From NCBI GenBank assembly GCA_027335545.1, contig DAHWHV010000278.1, positions 1 through 15,545 of the forward strand: a stretch of DNA of 15,545 nucleotides, given 5' to 3'. Origin of the DNA: Clostridia bacterium (GTDB lineage: Bacteria > Bacillota_E > RBS10-35 > JAJYVN01). Every line of letters begins with the position of its first letter. Position 1 is the stretch's first letter. Below are positions 1 through 6,937 of this stretch, piece after piece. The notes beneath the pieces are model-generated. The model searched no databases. It was not told the origin of the DNA and was given only the letters and a program-made list of their open reading frames with translations. Made by a program: the position numbers and the translations under genes.

Positions 1-171
1 CCGACCGCTGCCCCCCGGCCCCACCGGGCCGTGGCCCACACCGGAGCGGCGCCCGGGGAAGACCGGCGAGCCCCCTGGCCGCGTCGCCCCGTGGCCCCGT
101 CGCCCGGGCCAGCGCGGTCCCGCGTGCCGCCCCGGTCCGGCGGCGCCCCGCTGGCGGCCCGCCCCGACCGG

Positions 172-1284
172 TCACCGCCCCCGGGTCGGCTCGGTGGTGC
201 GGCCTGACCCCGGGCTCGACGGCCCGCCCTCGTCGACCGCCACACCGCACTGCCGCGCCGCGGCCACGATCTGCCGCCACGTCTCTTCATCCAGGGGGAT
301 GCCCTCGGCGGTGCGCCGGGCCCGCGTGCGCGCCTCCGGTTCCCCCGGGACGAGGATCTCCGTGAAGCCCTCCGCGAGCGGGGTGTCCTTGACGTCGCGG
401 ATCAGGCCCTCCAGGGCCGCCTCCACCGCGGACGCGGCCTGGAAGCCCGCGGGGTCGAGCCCGAGGCAGAAGAAGCCGTTGCCCGGCCACTCCGCGCCCT
501 CGCGCGTGCAGCCGGCCCCCGAGAGCGCGCCCGCCAGCACCTCCACCATCAGGCTCAGACCGAACCCCTTGTGCCCCAGGGTCATCCCGCCCAGGGGCAG
601 CAGGGCCCCGGGCGGCGGGCCGTAGAGGTCCGCCGGATCGCGCGTGGGCCGACCGGCGGCGTCGATCAGCCAACCCTCAGGGGCGGACTCGCCCCGGTTG
701 CGCAGCAACCGGACCTTGCCCTCGGCCGTGGCGCTGGTGGTGAGGTCGACCACGAGGGGGGGATGCCCCGGGCGCGGCGCGGCAAAGGCGATGGGGTTGG
801 TCGAGAGGCGGCGCTCCCGCCCCCCGAAGGGCGCTGCCCAAGGGCGCGCCCCGTGGTTGTTGACCATGGCGAGCCCGATGTACCCGCGGGCGGCCAAGCG
901 CTCCACGTAGGCGCCGAGGCGGCCGACATGGGAGGCGTGGTGCGCCGTCACCGCCACCAGGCTCTGGGACCCCTGCGCCAACCGGGCGAGGACGGCCTCG
1001 ACGGCGAAGCCGGCCACCACCTGGCCGAAGGTGCGCCGTCCGTCGACGGAGAGCACGCCGCCGCCGTCGCGCTCCAGGACGGGCTCGGCGCGGGGGTCCA
1101 CTAGGCCGTCGCGCACGGCCTGGACGTACTGGGGGATGCGGATGGCGCCGTGCGAGTCCAGCCCCACCAGGCTGGCGTCCACCAAGCCGTCGGCCACGCA
1201 GGCAGCCGCCGCGGCGGACGCGCCGAGCGCCGCCAGGACCTCCTGCGCCAGGCGGCGGAGCCGCTCGGGGGCCACGACAGGCAT
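172..1284 (-). CDS. Ldh_2 family malate/L-lactate-type NAD(P)-dependent dehydrogenase
   Basis: The 370-residue product belongs to the Ldh_2 (malate/lactate/sulfolactate/ureidoglycolate dehydrogenase) family, which oxidises 2-hydroxy acids with NAD(P) in the cytoplasm. Visible family signatures are GLDSHG (41-46), the HHASHVG segment with the likely catalytic His119, VNNHG (141-145), TNPIAFAAP (162-170), VVDLTTSATAEGKV (178-191) and GHKGFGLSLMVEVL (237-250). Length is normal for the family, which is usually 340-370 residues. The frame stays open 95 codons further upstream, but ATG 1284 is preceded by GGAGGTGG at good spacing and begins the recognisable fold, so I chose it. The last ~20 residues are Gly/Ser/Pro-rich and probably a disordered tail. 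The gene stands alone, and the exact substrate cannot be read from sequence. Confidence 0.92.
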   Translation of the reverse strand: MPVVAPERLRRLAQEVLAALGASAAAAACVADGLVDASLVGLDSHGAIRIPQYVQAVRDGLVDPRAEPVLERDGGGVLSVDGRRTFGQVVAGFAVEAVLARLAQGSQSLVAVTAHHASHVGRLGAYVERLAARGYIGLAMVNNHGARPWAAPFGGRERRLSTNPIAFAAPRPGHPPLVVDLTTSATAEGKVRLLRNRGESAPEGWLIDAAGRPTRDPADLYGPPPGALLPLGGMTLGHKGFGLSLMVEVLAGALSGAGCTREGAEWPGNGFFCLGLDPAGFQAASAVEAALEGLIRDVKDTPLAEGFTEILVPGEPEARTRARRTAEGIPLDEETWRQIVAAARQCGVAVDEGGPSSPGSGRTTEPTRGR

Positions 1285-1841
1285 GCGCCCCACCTCCAGA
1301 ACTCGGGGTGCCCACCGGCGTAGGCTCCGGCTGCAGTCGGGGGCCCGGGCCGGCCCAAAAGGCCGAGCGCCGGGCTGCGCGCGGGGCAGGGCCTTGGACC
1401 GCGAGCAGCCACGTCGCGCCGGACGGACCGGCTCGCGCACGCGGAGGCCCCGCCGGACCAGGGAACCCGCAGCCGAAGCGAGGGGGCAGCGACCCACGCA
1501 GACCCACCGCTGCACCCCTGGCGCCCCGATACCGCGCAGCGGCTGCGGGCGGGCGTCCTCCCGCCCCACGGCAGGGCGATTCGGCGACCCCGGCCGCGCC
1601 CCTTCCCCGGTGCGGCCGGTGATGCGGGCGGTAGCCCAGTCCGGAGAGCAGCCGGACCGCGGGGCGCACCGCCGACGCTTCCGGGCGCTCGCGCGGATCG
1701 GGAGCCCACGGGGAAGGCCTTCCAGACCGCCCGACGCGCCTCCTCAGAGCGGCCGACGACATGCGGCCGCGTCGCGGGCTCGACGCCGCCGGGCGCCGGC
1801 AGTTGGCGGCGCCCCGTCGGAAACCAGCGGCTGGGCACTCT
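1285..1841. other. GC-rich intergenic stretch, no convincing gene
   Basis: This 560-bp stretch upstream of the minus-strand dehydrogenase holds several long open frames. Their translations are Arg/Pro/Gly/Ala-rich and show no family resemblance, as expected for random open frames at this base composition. A perfect 12-bp palindrome, GGAAGGCCTTCC, lies at 1712-1723. The dehydrogenase promoter should be in the low-coordinate end of this region, but I see no clear -10/-35 pair. Confidence 0.5.
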
Positions 1842-2102
1842 CCCGCGCTCGGGCGGGTTGTCCTGCAGGCGATGGCGCAAGGTGGCGTGGATGGCGGCCA
1901 TGTCCAGAGGGGCAGCCTCGGGGTCGCTGGGTCGGGTGGCCAGGCGGTCCCGGTCCAGCCGGCGGGCCACCTCGGCGGGCACCATCTCGCGCACCTCAGC
2001 CGTGAGCGCTTCTGGCGCCTTGGCGGCCACGACCTCGTGCGGCGGTAGGACCTTGGCCGATGGGCCCTCGGCCCGCAGCTTCGTCTCGACGCCCGCCGCC
2101 GC
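1842..2102 (-). pseudogene. Orphan coding-like fragment of about 87 codons, function unknown
   Basis: On the minus strand a frame opens right after a TGA (at 2103-2105) and runs with ordinary protein composition for about 87 codons: alternating Glu/Lys/Arg/Asp with Leu/Val/Ala, for example EALTAEVREMVPAEVARRLD and DMAAIHATLRHRLQDNPP. Third codon positions are almost all G or C, while positions 1 and 2 are mixed, which is the signature of a translated frame in this genome. Possible starts are GTG at 2030 (63 residues to 1842) or a non-standard codon further up. Past about 1842 the frame stays open but becomes Arg/Pro/Gly-rich and unconvincing. It looks mostly helical, and I do not recognise the family. 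It could be a small real gene or the decayed remnant of a larger one. Confidence 0.35.
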
Positions 2103-2226
2103 CGGTCACCGCGCAGGGCCGGGGCATCGGACGGAGAAGGACCCCCGCACTGCGCGCCCGCCGACTTCGGACCAAGGGGGAGGGGCGATCGCCACGGCAG
2201 AGCCCGAGGGGAAGGCGCCGGGAGGC

Positions 2227-2775
2227 GTGGAGCCGCTCTACGATTACCACGTTTGGTCGAATCGCCGAGTGTTTGCGCATCTGGCGACCCTGCCCGGGGG
2301 CGTCGCCCAACAGGAGATCACCAGCGTGTTCCCCGCGGTGATCGACGTGCTGCGCCATCTCTACCGGGTGGACGAACTGTGGTTGGGGGTCATGGGCGGA
2401 CTGCCCACGGAACAGGCCAGGGAACGGGCGGGACAACTCGCGGCCGTCGTGCAGTCGGCAGACTTGGCACAACTGGAGGCTCGCTTCGAGGGTGTCGCCG
2501 CCCGGTATCGGGAGTTCCTCAGCGCCGAGCGCCCCCTGGAGCGGCCGGTCGTCTGGGTCCATCCGCGTGCGGGACGTCTGGAGACCACCGTCGCTGAACT
2601 GTTGCGCCACGTGTGCAATCATGGCACCTACCACCGCGGCAACATCACCGCTATGCTCCGCCAGATGGGTCACCCCGGGGTTGCGACGGACTACGTCCTG
2701 TTTCTGCTGGAGAGGCAGCGTGGGGGGGCAACAGGAGAGAGGGGACCGCGCTCCGAGTCCGACCCTCCGTCCTGA
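2227..2775 (+). CDS. DinB/YfiT-family putative metal-dependent protein
   Basis: The 182-residue product has the DinB four-helix-bundle pattern. It begins LYDYHVWSNRRVFAHL, the usual first helix with the family Trp-x-Asn-Arg motif. The expected three metal-ligand histidines are visible at His44 (in LRHLYRVDELW), His132 and His136 (in HVCNHGTYHRGN). Members include damage-inducible proteins and thiol-transferases of the bacillithiol/mycothiol type. The reaction of this one cannot be named. The start is uncertain. GTG 2227 has AAGG about 11 nt upstream. An in-frame ATC at 2188 sits just after a stronger GGGGGAGGGG (2176-2185) and would add 13 residues. The C-terminus is a polar Arg/Gly/Ser tail whose end falls inside a short tandem repeat. 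The next gene begins 234 nt downstream on the same strand. Confidence 0.88.
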   Translation: MEPLYDYHVWSNRRVFAHLATLPGGVAQQEITSVFPAVIDVLRHLYRVDELWLGVMGGLPTEQARERAGQLAAVVQSADLAQLEARFEGVAARYREFLSAERPLERPVVWVHPRAGRLETTVAELLRHVCNHGTYHRGNITAMLRQMGHPGVATDYVLFLLERQRGGATGERGPRSESDPPS

Positions 2776-2828
2776 TCTGCTGCTCTCCTGATCTGCTGAT
2801 CTCCCGACCCTCCCGATCTCCTGACCCG
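2771..2828. repeat. Degenerate 16-nt tandem repeat across the DinB-family gene stop
   Basis: Two copies of the 16-mer CCTGATCTGCTGNTCT (2771-2786 and 2787-2802) differ at one base. They are followed by decayed partial copies (cccgatct, cctgaccc) up to about 2828. The TGA stop of the DinB-family gene (2773-2775) lies in the first copy. The tract is less GC-rich than its surroundings. Confidence 0.7.
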
Positions 2829-3009
2829 CCGTGCGGGGACAGCGGGGACACCTCCCGCGCAGGTCTCACCGCCCTTGGTCTGCACCCGTCCCCGCTTCGC
2901 CGTGGACCGCCGGGGAGGGCGCACGGACGGAGCACCCTGGCCGGGCTGGCGGGCTGCGCAGGCCCGCTCCTGGTGGCAGACCCCAGACATCCGGGAGGTG
3001 CACGGCGAG

Positions 3010-3759
3010 ATGGGCGAGATGCGACTGCGCCACGACGACCCGGTGGCCGCGGCCCTGTTCCGGGCGATCCGCGACGGCGACGTGCAGGGGGTGCAGGCCC
3101 TGTGCCGCGACCACCCCGGCCTCGCCTCCGCGCAACTCGAAGGCCCGCGGGGGGGCGTCCGCACGCCGTTGATGGTCGCGGCGGACTGGCCGGGGTTCTT
3201 CCCCAACGGCGCCCGGGTGGTGGCGGCGCTCCTCGCGGCGGGCGCCGACCCCAACGCCAGCGGCGAGGGCAGGGTGGGCGAACCGGGCGAGGAGGGGCCC
3301 CTGCATTGGGCGGCGAGCAGCGACGACGCCGAGGTGGCGGCCGCCCTGATCGACGGCGGCGCGGTCATCGAGGCGCCGGGGGGCTCGATCGGGACGCCGC
3401 TGGCCAACGCCGTCGGCTACGGCTGCTGGCAGGTGGCGGACCTGCTCGTCGCGCGCGGGGCGCGGGTGGAGCCGCTGTGGGTGGCGGCCGCGCTCGGGAT
3501 CATGCCCGCGGTCGAAGGGTTCTTGGCCGCCACGCCCGCGCCGACGCAGGAGGAGATCCACCACGCCTTCTGGCAGGCGTGCCATGGCGGGCAACCGCGC
3601 GCGGCCGCCTACCTGCTGGAGCGCGGCGCGGATGTCCGCTGGATGCCCGACTACGCCCGGAAGACGGCCCTGGAGACGGCCAGGGAGGCCAGGGGCGCCG
3701 GCACCCGCTGGGGCATCCTGACCGACTGGCTGGAGAAGCAGGCAGGCACGGGGGGGTAG
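3010..3759 (+). CDS. Ankyrin-repeat protein
   Basis: The 249-residue product is built almost entirely of ankyrin-type helix-turn-helix repeats. The clearest are TPLMVAADW...LLAAGADPNA (52-83), GPLHWAASSDDAEVAAALI (96-114) with its DGG turn, and TPLANAVGYGCWQVADLLVA (129-148) followed by RGARVE. Weaker units lie around 14-45, 155-173 and 184-210. There is no signal peptide or membrane segment, so it is probably a cytoplasmic protein-binding scaffold. ATG 3010 is chosen because GGGAGGTG (2993-3000) lies 9 nt upstream. A second in-frame ATG at 3019 is also possible. The final helix (TRWGILTDWLEK) follows the last repeat. The next gene on the same strand, a compact ATPase, starts 101 nt later, so the two may be transcribed together. 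The binding partner is unknown. Confidence 0.88.
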   Translation: MGEMRLRHDDPVAAALFRAIRDGDVQGVQALCRDHPGLASAQLEGPRGGVRTPLMVAADWPGFFPNGARVVAALLAAGADPNASGEGRVGEPGEEGPLHWAASSDDAEVAAALIDGGAVIEAPGGSIGTPLANAVGYGCWQVADLLVARGARVEPLWVAAALGIMPAVEGFLAATPAPTQEEIHHAFWQACHGGQPRAAAYLLERGADVRWMPDYARKTALETAREARGAGTRWGILTDWLEKQAGTGG

Positions 3760-3860
3760 GGACCCAGGGACCCGACGCGCCGCGGCGAATCCCGCCCGGA
3801 CGGCGACCGGGACGAGCCCCCGGGGCCGGCGCCGGGCGGGCCGCGTGAGGGGGACCGCGA

Positions 3861-4442
3861 GTGTTCACCTTGGACGACTTGGTCCGTCTGGACTCCGTGA
3901 CCCAGGGTGGCGCCGACCTGCTGCGGGGCATCGCCACGGCCCGGGCCTCCTTTCTCGTCTACGCCCGCCCCCGCAACGCAGGCAAGAGCACACTCACGCA
4001 GGCGATCCTCGCCGCGGCTTCCCCGGACATCCCGCGGCGCGACTTCCTTGGAACCGAGCGCGAGGTCGAGGCGCTCTCCGCCGAGCCGCGGCGCGGCTAC
4101 CTCGTCGTGGCTGAGATCGGCCACCGGGGCAGGCCGGGCTACCTGGCCGGGGAGGAGGTCGCCCGGGTCTTCCGGCTCGTCGCCCAAGGGTGGGCCGTCG
4201 CCTCCAGCCTCCACGCCGACTCGGTCGACGAGGTCTTCGCTGTCCTGTCCCAGAATGGGGTCGAACCCGCCGCGGCGGCCTCGGTCCGCTACCTGGCCAA
4301 GGTGCGCGCCCTCGGGGATCCCGACGCCGCCGACACCAAGCGGGTCGTCGAGGATGTCCATGAGATCGGCGGGATCGGCCAGGGACAGAGGCCCGTCAGC
4401 ACCCTTTTGTATCGCTGGCCAGGGGCTGCGTCGGCGCCCTGA
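3861..4442 (+). CDS. Compact stand-alone T2SE/VirB11-like secretion-type ATPase domain
   Basis: The 193-residue product has a P-loop (ARPRNAGKST, 35-44, Lys42), with Ala in place of the first Walker A glycine. A hydrophobic strand ends in Glu85 (YLVVAEIGHRG, 80-90), matching the Walker B/Asp-box region of secretion ATPases. ASSLHADSVDEVFAVL (114-129) resembles the His-box of the T2SS/T4P/T4SS ATPases. The usual N-terminal domain of PilT/VirB11/CpaF proteins is missing, so the protein is about half normal length. No pilin, secretin or membrane partner gene is in the window. The start is GTG 3861 with GAGGGGG about 8 nt upstream. It follows the ankyrin-repeat gene on the same strand. It may be a repurposed motor domain or a remnant. 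The fold assignment is fairly secure; the role is unknown. Confidence 0.72.
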   Translation: MFTLDDLVRLDSVTQGGADLLRGIATARASFLVYARPRNAGKSTLTQAILAAASPDIPRRDFLGTEREVEALSAEPRRGYLVVAEIGHRGRPGYLAGEEVARVFRLVAQGWAVASSLHADSVDEVFAVLSQNGVEPAAAASVRYLAKVRALGDPDAADTKRVVEDVHEIGGIGQGQRPVSTLLYRWPGAASAP

Positions 4443-4502
4443 GCCTGGCCGGGCCCGAGCGCCGACGCCCCCCCGGTTCTGGACGGCAACGCGCGCACCG
4501 CG

Positions 4503-4534
4503 GTTGGGGGCACCCGCGTGGCGCTGCCCCCAAC
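4503..4534. terminator. Hairpin between convergent genes, likely bidirectional terminator
   Basis: A perfect 10-bp inverted repeat, GTTGGGGGCA (4503-4512) with TGCCCCCAAC (4525-4534), encloses a 12-nt loop. It lies between the stop of the plus-strand ATPase (4442) and the stop of the minus-strand oxidoreductase (4549). There is no U-tract on either side, so intrinsic termination may be weak. Confidence 0.5.
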
Positions 4535-4548
4535 GACCCGCGGCCCGG

Positions 4549-5580
4549 TCAGGGCAGGCCCGCGCTGTCGCGGAGCCGCTCGATGATCTCGATCTGGCGC
4601 CGGACGCTCTGGGGCGTCACCTGCAGCGGTGCGCCCGCGCGCAGGGTCGCCTGCAGGCCGTCGTAGAAGCACAGGGCCGTTGAGCGCCCCTGCACGGGCT
4701 TGACGTGCTCCTCCTGCCAGGGCAGGTCCTCCGCCGCCTGGTAGCGGCGCCCCGCCGCCGGGCCCTCGTCCACCACGGGCGGCGGCAGGCCGCTCGGGTC
4801 GAACCAGCGCAGGCGCAGCCCGCCGTCCACGCTCTGCAGCGCGCCCGCCGTCCCGAAGACCATCCACTCGGGCTGCGGCAGGGCGCAGCAGTGGCTCAGC
4901 TCGATGTCGACGACCAGGCCGCCGGCCTTAAGCAGGAGCTTGACGTGGTCCTCCGCGTCGCCGCCGCCGACGGTGTGCTGCAGGTCGCCACAGACCTCCA
5001 CCGGCCCTTCCCCCAGCAGCAGCAGCGCCTGGTCCAGGATGTGCGGCCCGTTGTTGGACAGCTCCCCGCCGCCGAAGCGGCGCAGCATCTGCCAGTCCGC
5101 GCGGCGGAGGAAGTTGTTCTGGGTGTGCTTGATCAGCACCACCCGCCCCAACCGCCCGCCGGCGATCGCCTCCCGCACCGCCACGAACGTCGCGTTGAAG
5201 CGGTACGGCTGGTAGCAGGTGAGCACGCGGCCGACTCGCTCTGCAGAGGCGATCGCCGCGTCGAGTTCGGCGACGCCCTGGGCCATGGGCTTCTCCACCA
5301 CCACGTGCCGACCGGCCTCCAGGGCGTGCCGGGCGAGGGCGGCGTGGGTGTGCGATGGGGTCGCGACGACCACCACCTCCACGTCGGCGTCCTCCGCCAT
5401 GGCCTCGGGCTCGGCGTACACGCGGCAGCCATAGCGCGCCCGCGCCTCCTCGCGCCGCTCCGCCAGGGGATCCGCGACGGCGGCAATGCGGTACCCCTCG
5501 TGCTCGCCCAGGGCCCGGGCATGGAGATTCCAACCGCTGCGTCCCAGGCCGGCGATCCCCACGGAGATCGGCTCCGACAT
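4549..5580 (-). CDS. Gfo/Idh/MocA family NAD(P)-dependent oxidoreductase
   Basis: The 343-residue product has the family layout. An N-terminal Rossmann domain carries the dinucleotide motif GIAGLGRSGWN (8-18), followed by ATPSHTHAALARHALEAGRH (73-92) and the EKP motif (96-98). A C-terminal alpha/beta domain contains GGGELSNNGPHILDQ (170-184), with His180 in the position of the conserved catalytic histidine. Members oxidise or reduce sugars, inositols and related polyols. The substrate here is not evident, and the residue two before the Gly-Pro-His is Asn where many members have Asp. ATG 5580 follows a GA-rich GGGGGATGG element and begins the fold directly. The gene is transcribed divergently from the HAD phosphatase gene across 403 bp, which suggests shared regulation. 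Length is normal. Confidence 0.92.
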   Translation of the reverse strand: MSEPISVGIAGLGRSGWNLHARALGEHEGYRIAAVADPLAERREEARARYGCRVYAEPEAMAEDADVEVVVVATPSHTHAALARHALEAGRHVVVEKPMAQGVAELDAAIASAERVGRVLTCYQPYRFNATFVAVREAIAGGRLGRVVLIKHTQNNFLRRADWQMLRRFGGGELSNNGPHILDQALLLLGEGPVEVCGDLQHTVGGGDAEDHVKLLLKAGGLVVDIELSHCCALPQPEWMVFGTAGALQSVDGGLRLRWFDPSGLPPPVVDEGPAAGRRYQAAEDLPWQEEHVKPVQGRSTALCFYDGLQATLRAGAPLQVTPQSVRRQIEIIERLRDSAGLP

Positions 5581-5650
5581 CCATCCCCCACCCCTCGCGC
5601 TTCGGTTCCGGGCCTCAGCCCCGGATCGGCCGCCCCAACGTCCCGCTGGC

Positions 5651-5683
5651 GGTTCGCAGCGGTTCGCAGCCGAACGGTATACT
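5651..5683 (+). promoter_or_regulatory. Candidate promoter with operator-like repeat
   Basis: TATACT (5678-5683) is a good -10 box in an otherwise very GC-rich region. A weak -35 (TTCGCA, 5653-5658) lies 19 nt upstream. Between and over them are a perfect tandem 10-mer, GGTTCGCAGC (5651-5660 and 5661-5670), and an inverted repeat, GTTCG-CAGC-CGAAC (5662-5675), that ends 2 nt before the -10. A regulator bound there would block the promoter. It would drive the plus-strand HAD gene with a ~295-nt leader. Confidence 0.4.
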
Positions 5684-5983
5684 CCTGCGCGGCCCGGGCC
5701 GCAGTGGGGCGGCATCGGCGCCGCAGCCCCGCGGGGGCAGGGGACGCCGGGCGGCGATGCCGAAGGCGTGGGCGGGGCGCTCCGTCGGGGGGGCGCTCCG
5801 GCCCCCGGACCACACGCCCGAGGAGCCAGTCCTGCCGCAGGGGGCCCGGTGGCCCCCACGGGCACGCCTGGCCGCGTGGAGGCGGCGTGCCCGTCGCCGG
5901 AGCGGGGAGCCGCCCGAGGGCACCCGTGGTCGGGGCCGCCGTCGCCGTGCCCCGATTGCGGGCCCGGGAAGGAATGTGGAGCC
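5684..5983 (+). other. Structured leader region before the HAD phosphatase gene
   Basis: No convincing gene lies in this 300 nt. It contains a perfect 11-bp inverted repeat, ACGGGCACGCC (5858-5868) with GGCGTGCCCGT (5884-5894) around a 15-nt loop. It also holds a repeated GGGCGCTCCG (about 5774-5783 and 5790-5799). The hairpin ends about 90 nt before the GTG start. Confidence 0.4.
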
Positions 5984-6772
5984 GTGCCGCGTCTCGCCGC
6001 CGTCGCCCTGGACCTGGACGGAACCCTGCTGGAATCCGACGGCACCATCCGGACGGATACCCTGGAAACCCTGGGGCGCATCGCGCATGCAGGCGTGCGC
6101 GTCCTGCTGGCGACAGGCCGACCGCCCGCGGACATCGCCGCCCTCACGACCCGGACCGGCCTCGGGGCCCTGGGCCTGCCGCACGCCGCCGTGGCCAACG
6201 AGCGCGACCTGCTGCTGCGGCAGGACGCCAAGTGGGTGGCGATCCAGCCCCGCAACGACGAGCGCCAGGCCGCGGAACACGCCCTGTCCCTGGAACTGCG
6301 CCCGGCCGTCACCGCGCTATGGGCCGAGTTGGCCGCGATCGACCCCACCTGCAGCGTCTGGGGACCGGACCGCATCCGCGACCGTGGTTTCATCGAACTC
6401 CACTTCCAGACGGCGGAACAGGCCGTGAGGGCCGGGCAGGTCGTGCGCCGCCAACTCCTGGAGGGTCACCCAGCGACGCCGCACCTGATCGCCAACCGGC
6501 GCCTCTTCGCCTTGCGCCACGCCCGATCCGGCAAGGGCGCAAACCTCCACGAACTGTGCGGCCTCCTGGGGGTGGACCCGGCCCGCGTCCTGGCCGTGGG
6601 CGACGCCGAGAACGACCGCAGCATGCTCGATCGGACCTGGGGCTTCCTGCCCGCCGCCCCCGCCAACGCCGAGCCGGCGATCGCCGCCCTCGTGGCGCAG
6701 GGTGGGGGCTTCGTCGCGACCCTGCCCAACGGCGCCGGCGTGGCCGCAGCGGTGCACGCCCACCTGCCCTGA
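5984..6772 (+). CDS. HAD superfamily (Cof-type, subfamily IIB) phosphatase
   Basis: The 262-residue product shows all four HAD motifs in order. Motif I is DLDGT (10-14, nucleophile Asp10 and acid/base Asp12). Motif II is ATGR (43-46). Motif III is Lys184 in SGKGANL. Motif IV is GDAEND (206-211). The cap lies between motifs II and III (about 50-180), as in Cof/YidA-type enzymes that dephosphorylate sugar phosphates and similar metabolites in the cytoplasm. The cap is compact, and the substrate cannot be inferred. GTG 5984 is preceded by AAGGAA (5969-5974) at 9-nt spacing and gives the usual start a few residues before motif I. The frame is open for 166 more codons upstream, but that translation is low-complexity and is rejected. 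The gene lies 165 nt before the D-aminopeptidase gene on the same strand. Confidence 0.92.
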   Translation: MPRLAAVALDLDGTLLESDGTIRTDTLETLGRIAHAGVRVLLATGRPPADIAALTTRTGLGALGLPHAAVANERDLLLRQDAKWVAIQPRNDERQAAEHALSLELRPAVTALWAELAAIDPTCSVWGPDRIRDRGFIELHFQTAEQAVRAGQVVRRQLLEGHPATPHLIANRRLFALRHARSGKGANLHELCGLLGVDPARVLAVGDAENDRSMLDRTWGFLPAAPANAEPAIAALVAQGGGFVATLPNGAGVAAAVHAHLP

Positions 6773-6837
6773 GGTGGCGCCGGGCGAACGACGCCACCCC
6801 GCCGACCCGAGCCCACCGGCAGGTGCGCGGCGGGGTG
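6773..6837 (+). promoter_or_regulatory. Two overlapping, mutually exclusive hairpins between HAD and dppA
   Basis: GGTGGCG (6773-6779), directly after the HAD stop codon, pairs with CGCCACC (6792-6798). CACCCCGCCG (6795-6804) pairs with CGGCGGGGTG (6828-6837), a perfect 10-bp stem whose loop holds a small CACC-GGCA-GGTG hairpin. The two stems share 6795-6798 and so cannot both form. There is no U-tract. They may act as a terminator, an mRNA-end stabiliser or an attenuator. Confidence 0.35.
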
Positions 6838-6937
6838 CGTGGAAGCCCGGCCGGGGCAGCGGCACCGTCCCGGTCTGCCGCAGGCCCTGGCCCGGCGCGG
6901 CACCCAGCGACCCCTGCATCCCCATGGAGGTGTGCCG

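Noticed and set aside
1..171. Left edge, GC-rich with CCCCGT-like short repeats
   Set aside because: Too short and low-complexity to support a gene, terminator or repeat family.
1712..1723. Perfect 12-bp palindrome GGAAGGCCTTCC
   Set aside because: A 12-bp perfect palindrome is expected a few times by chance in a window of this size, and it has no promoter or partner site nearby.
677..1762. Long minus- and plus-strand open frames overlapping the Ldh_2 gene and its upstream region
   Set aside because: Arg/Pro/Gly/Ala-rich translations without any family motif. Stop codons are simply rare at this GC content, and the Ldh_2 frame explains the coding signal.
1996..2673. Minus-strand open frame opposite the DinB-family gene
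   Set aside because: It is the shadow of the DinB-family gene. The family's conserved residues are only in the plus-strand frame.
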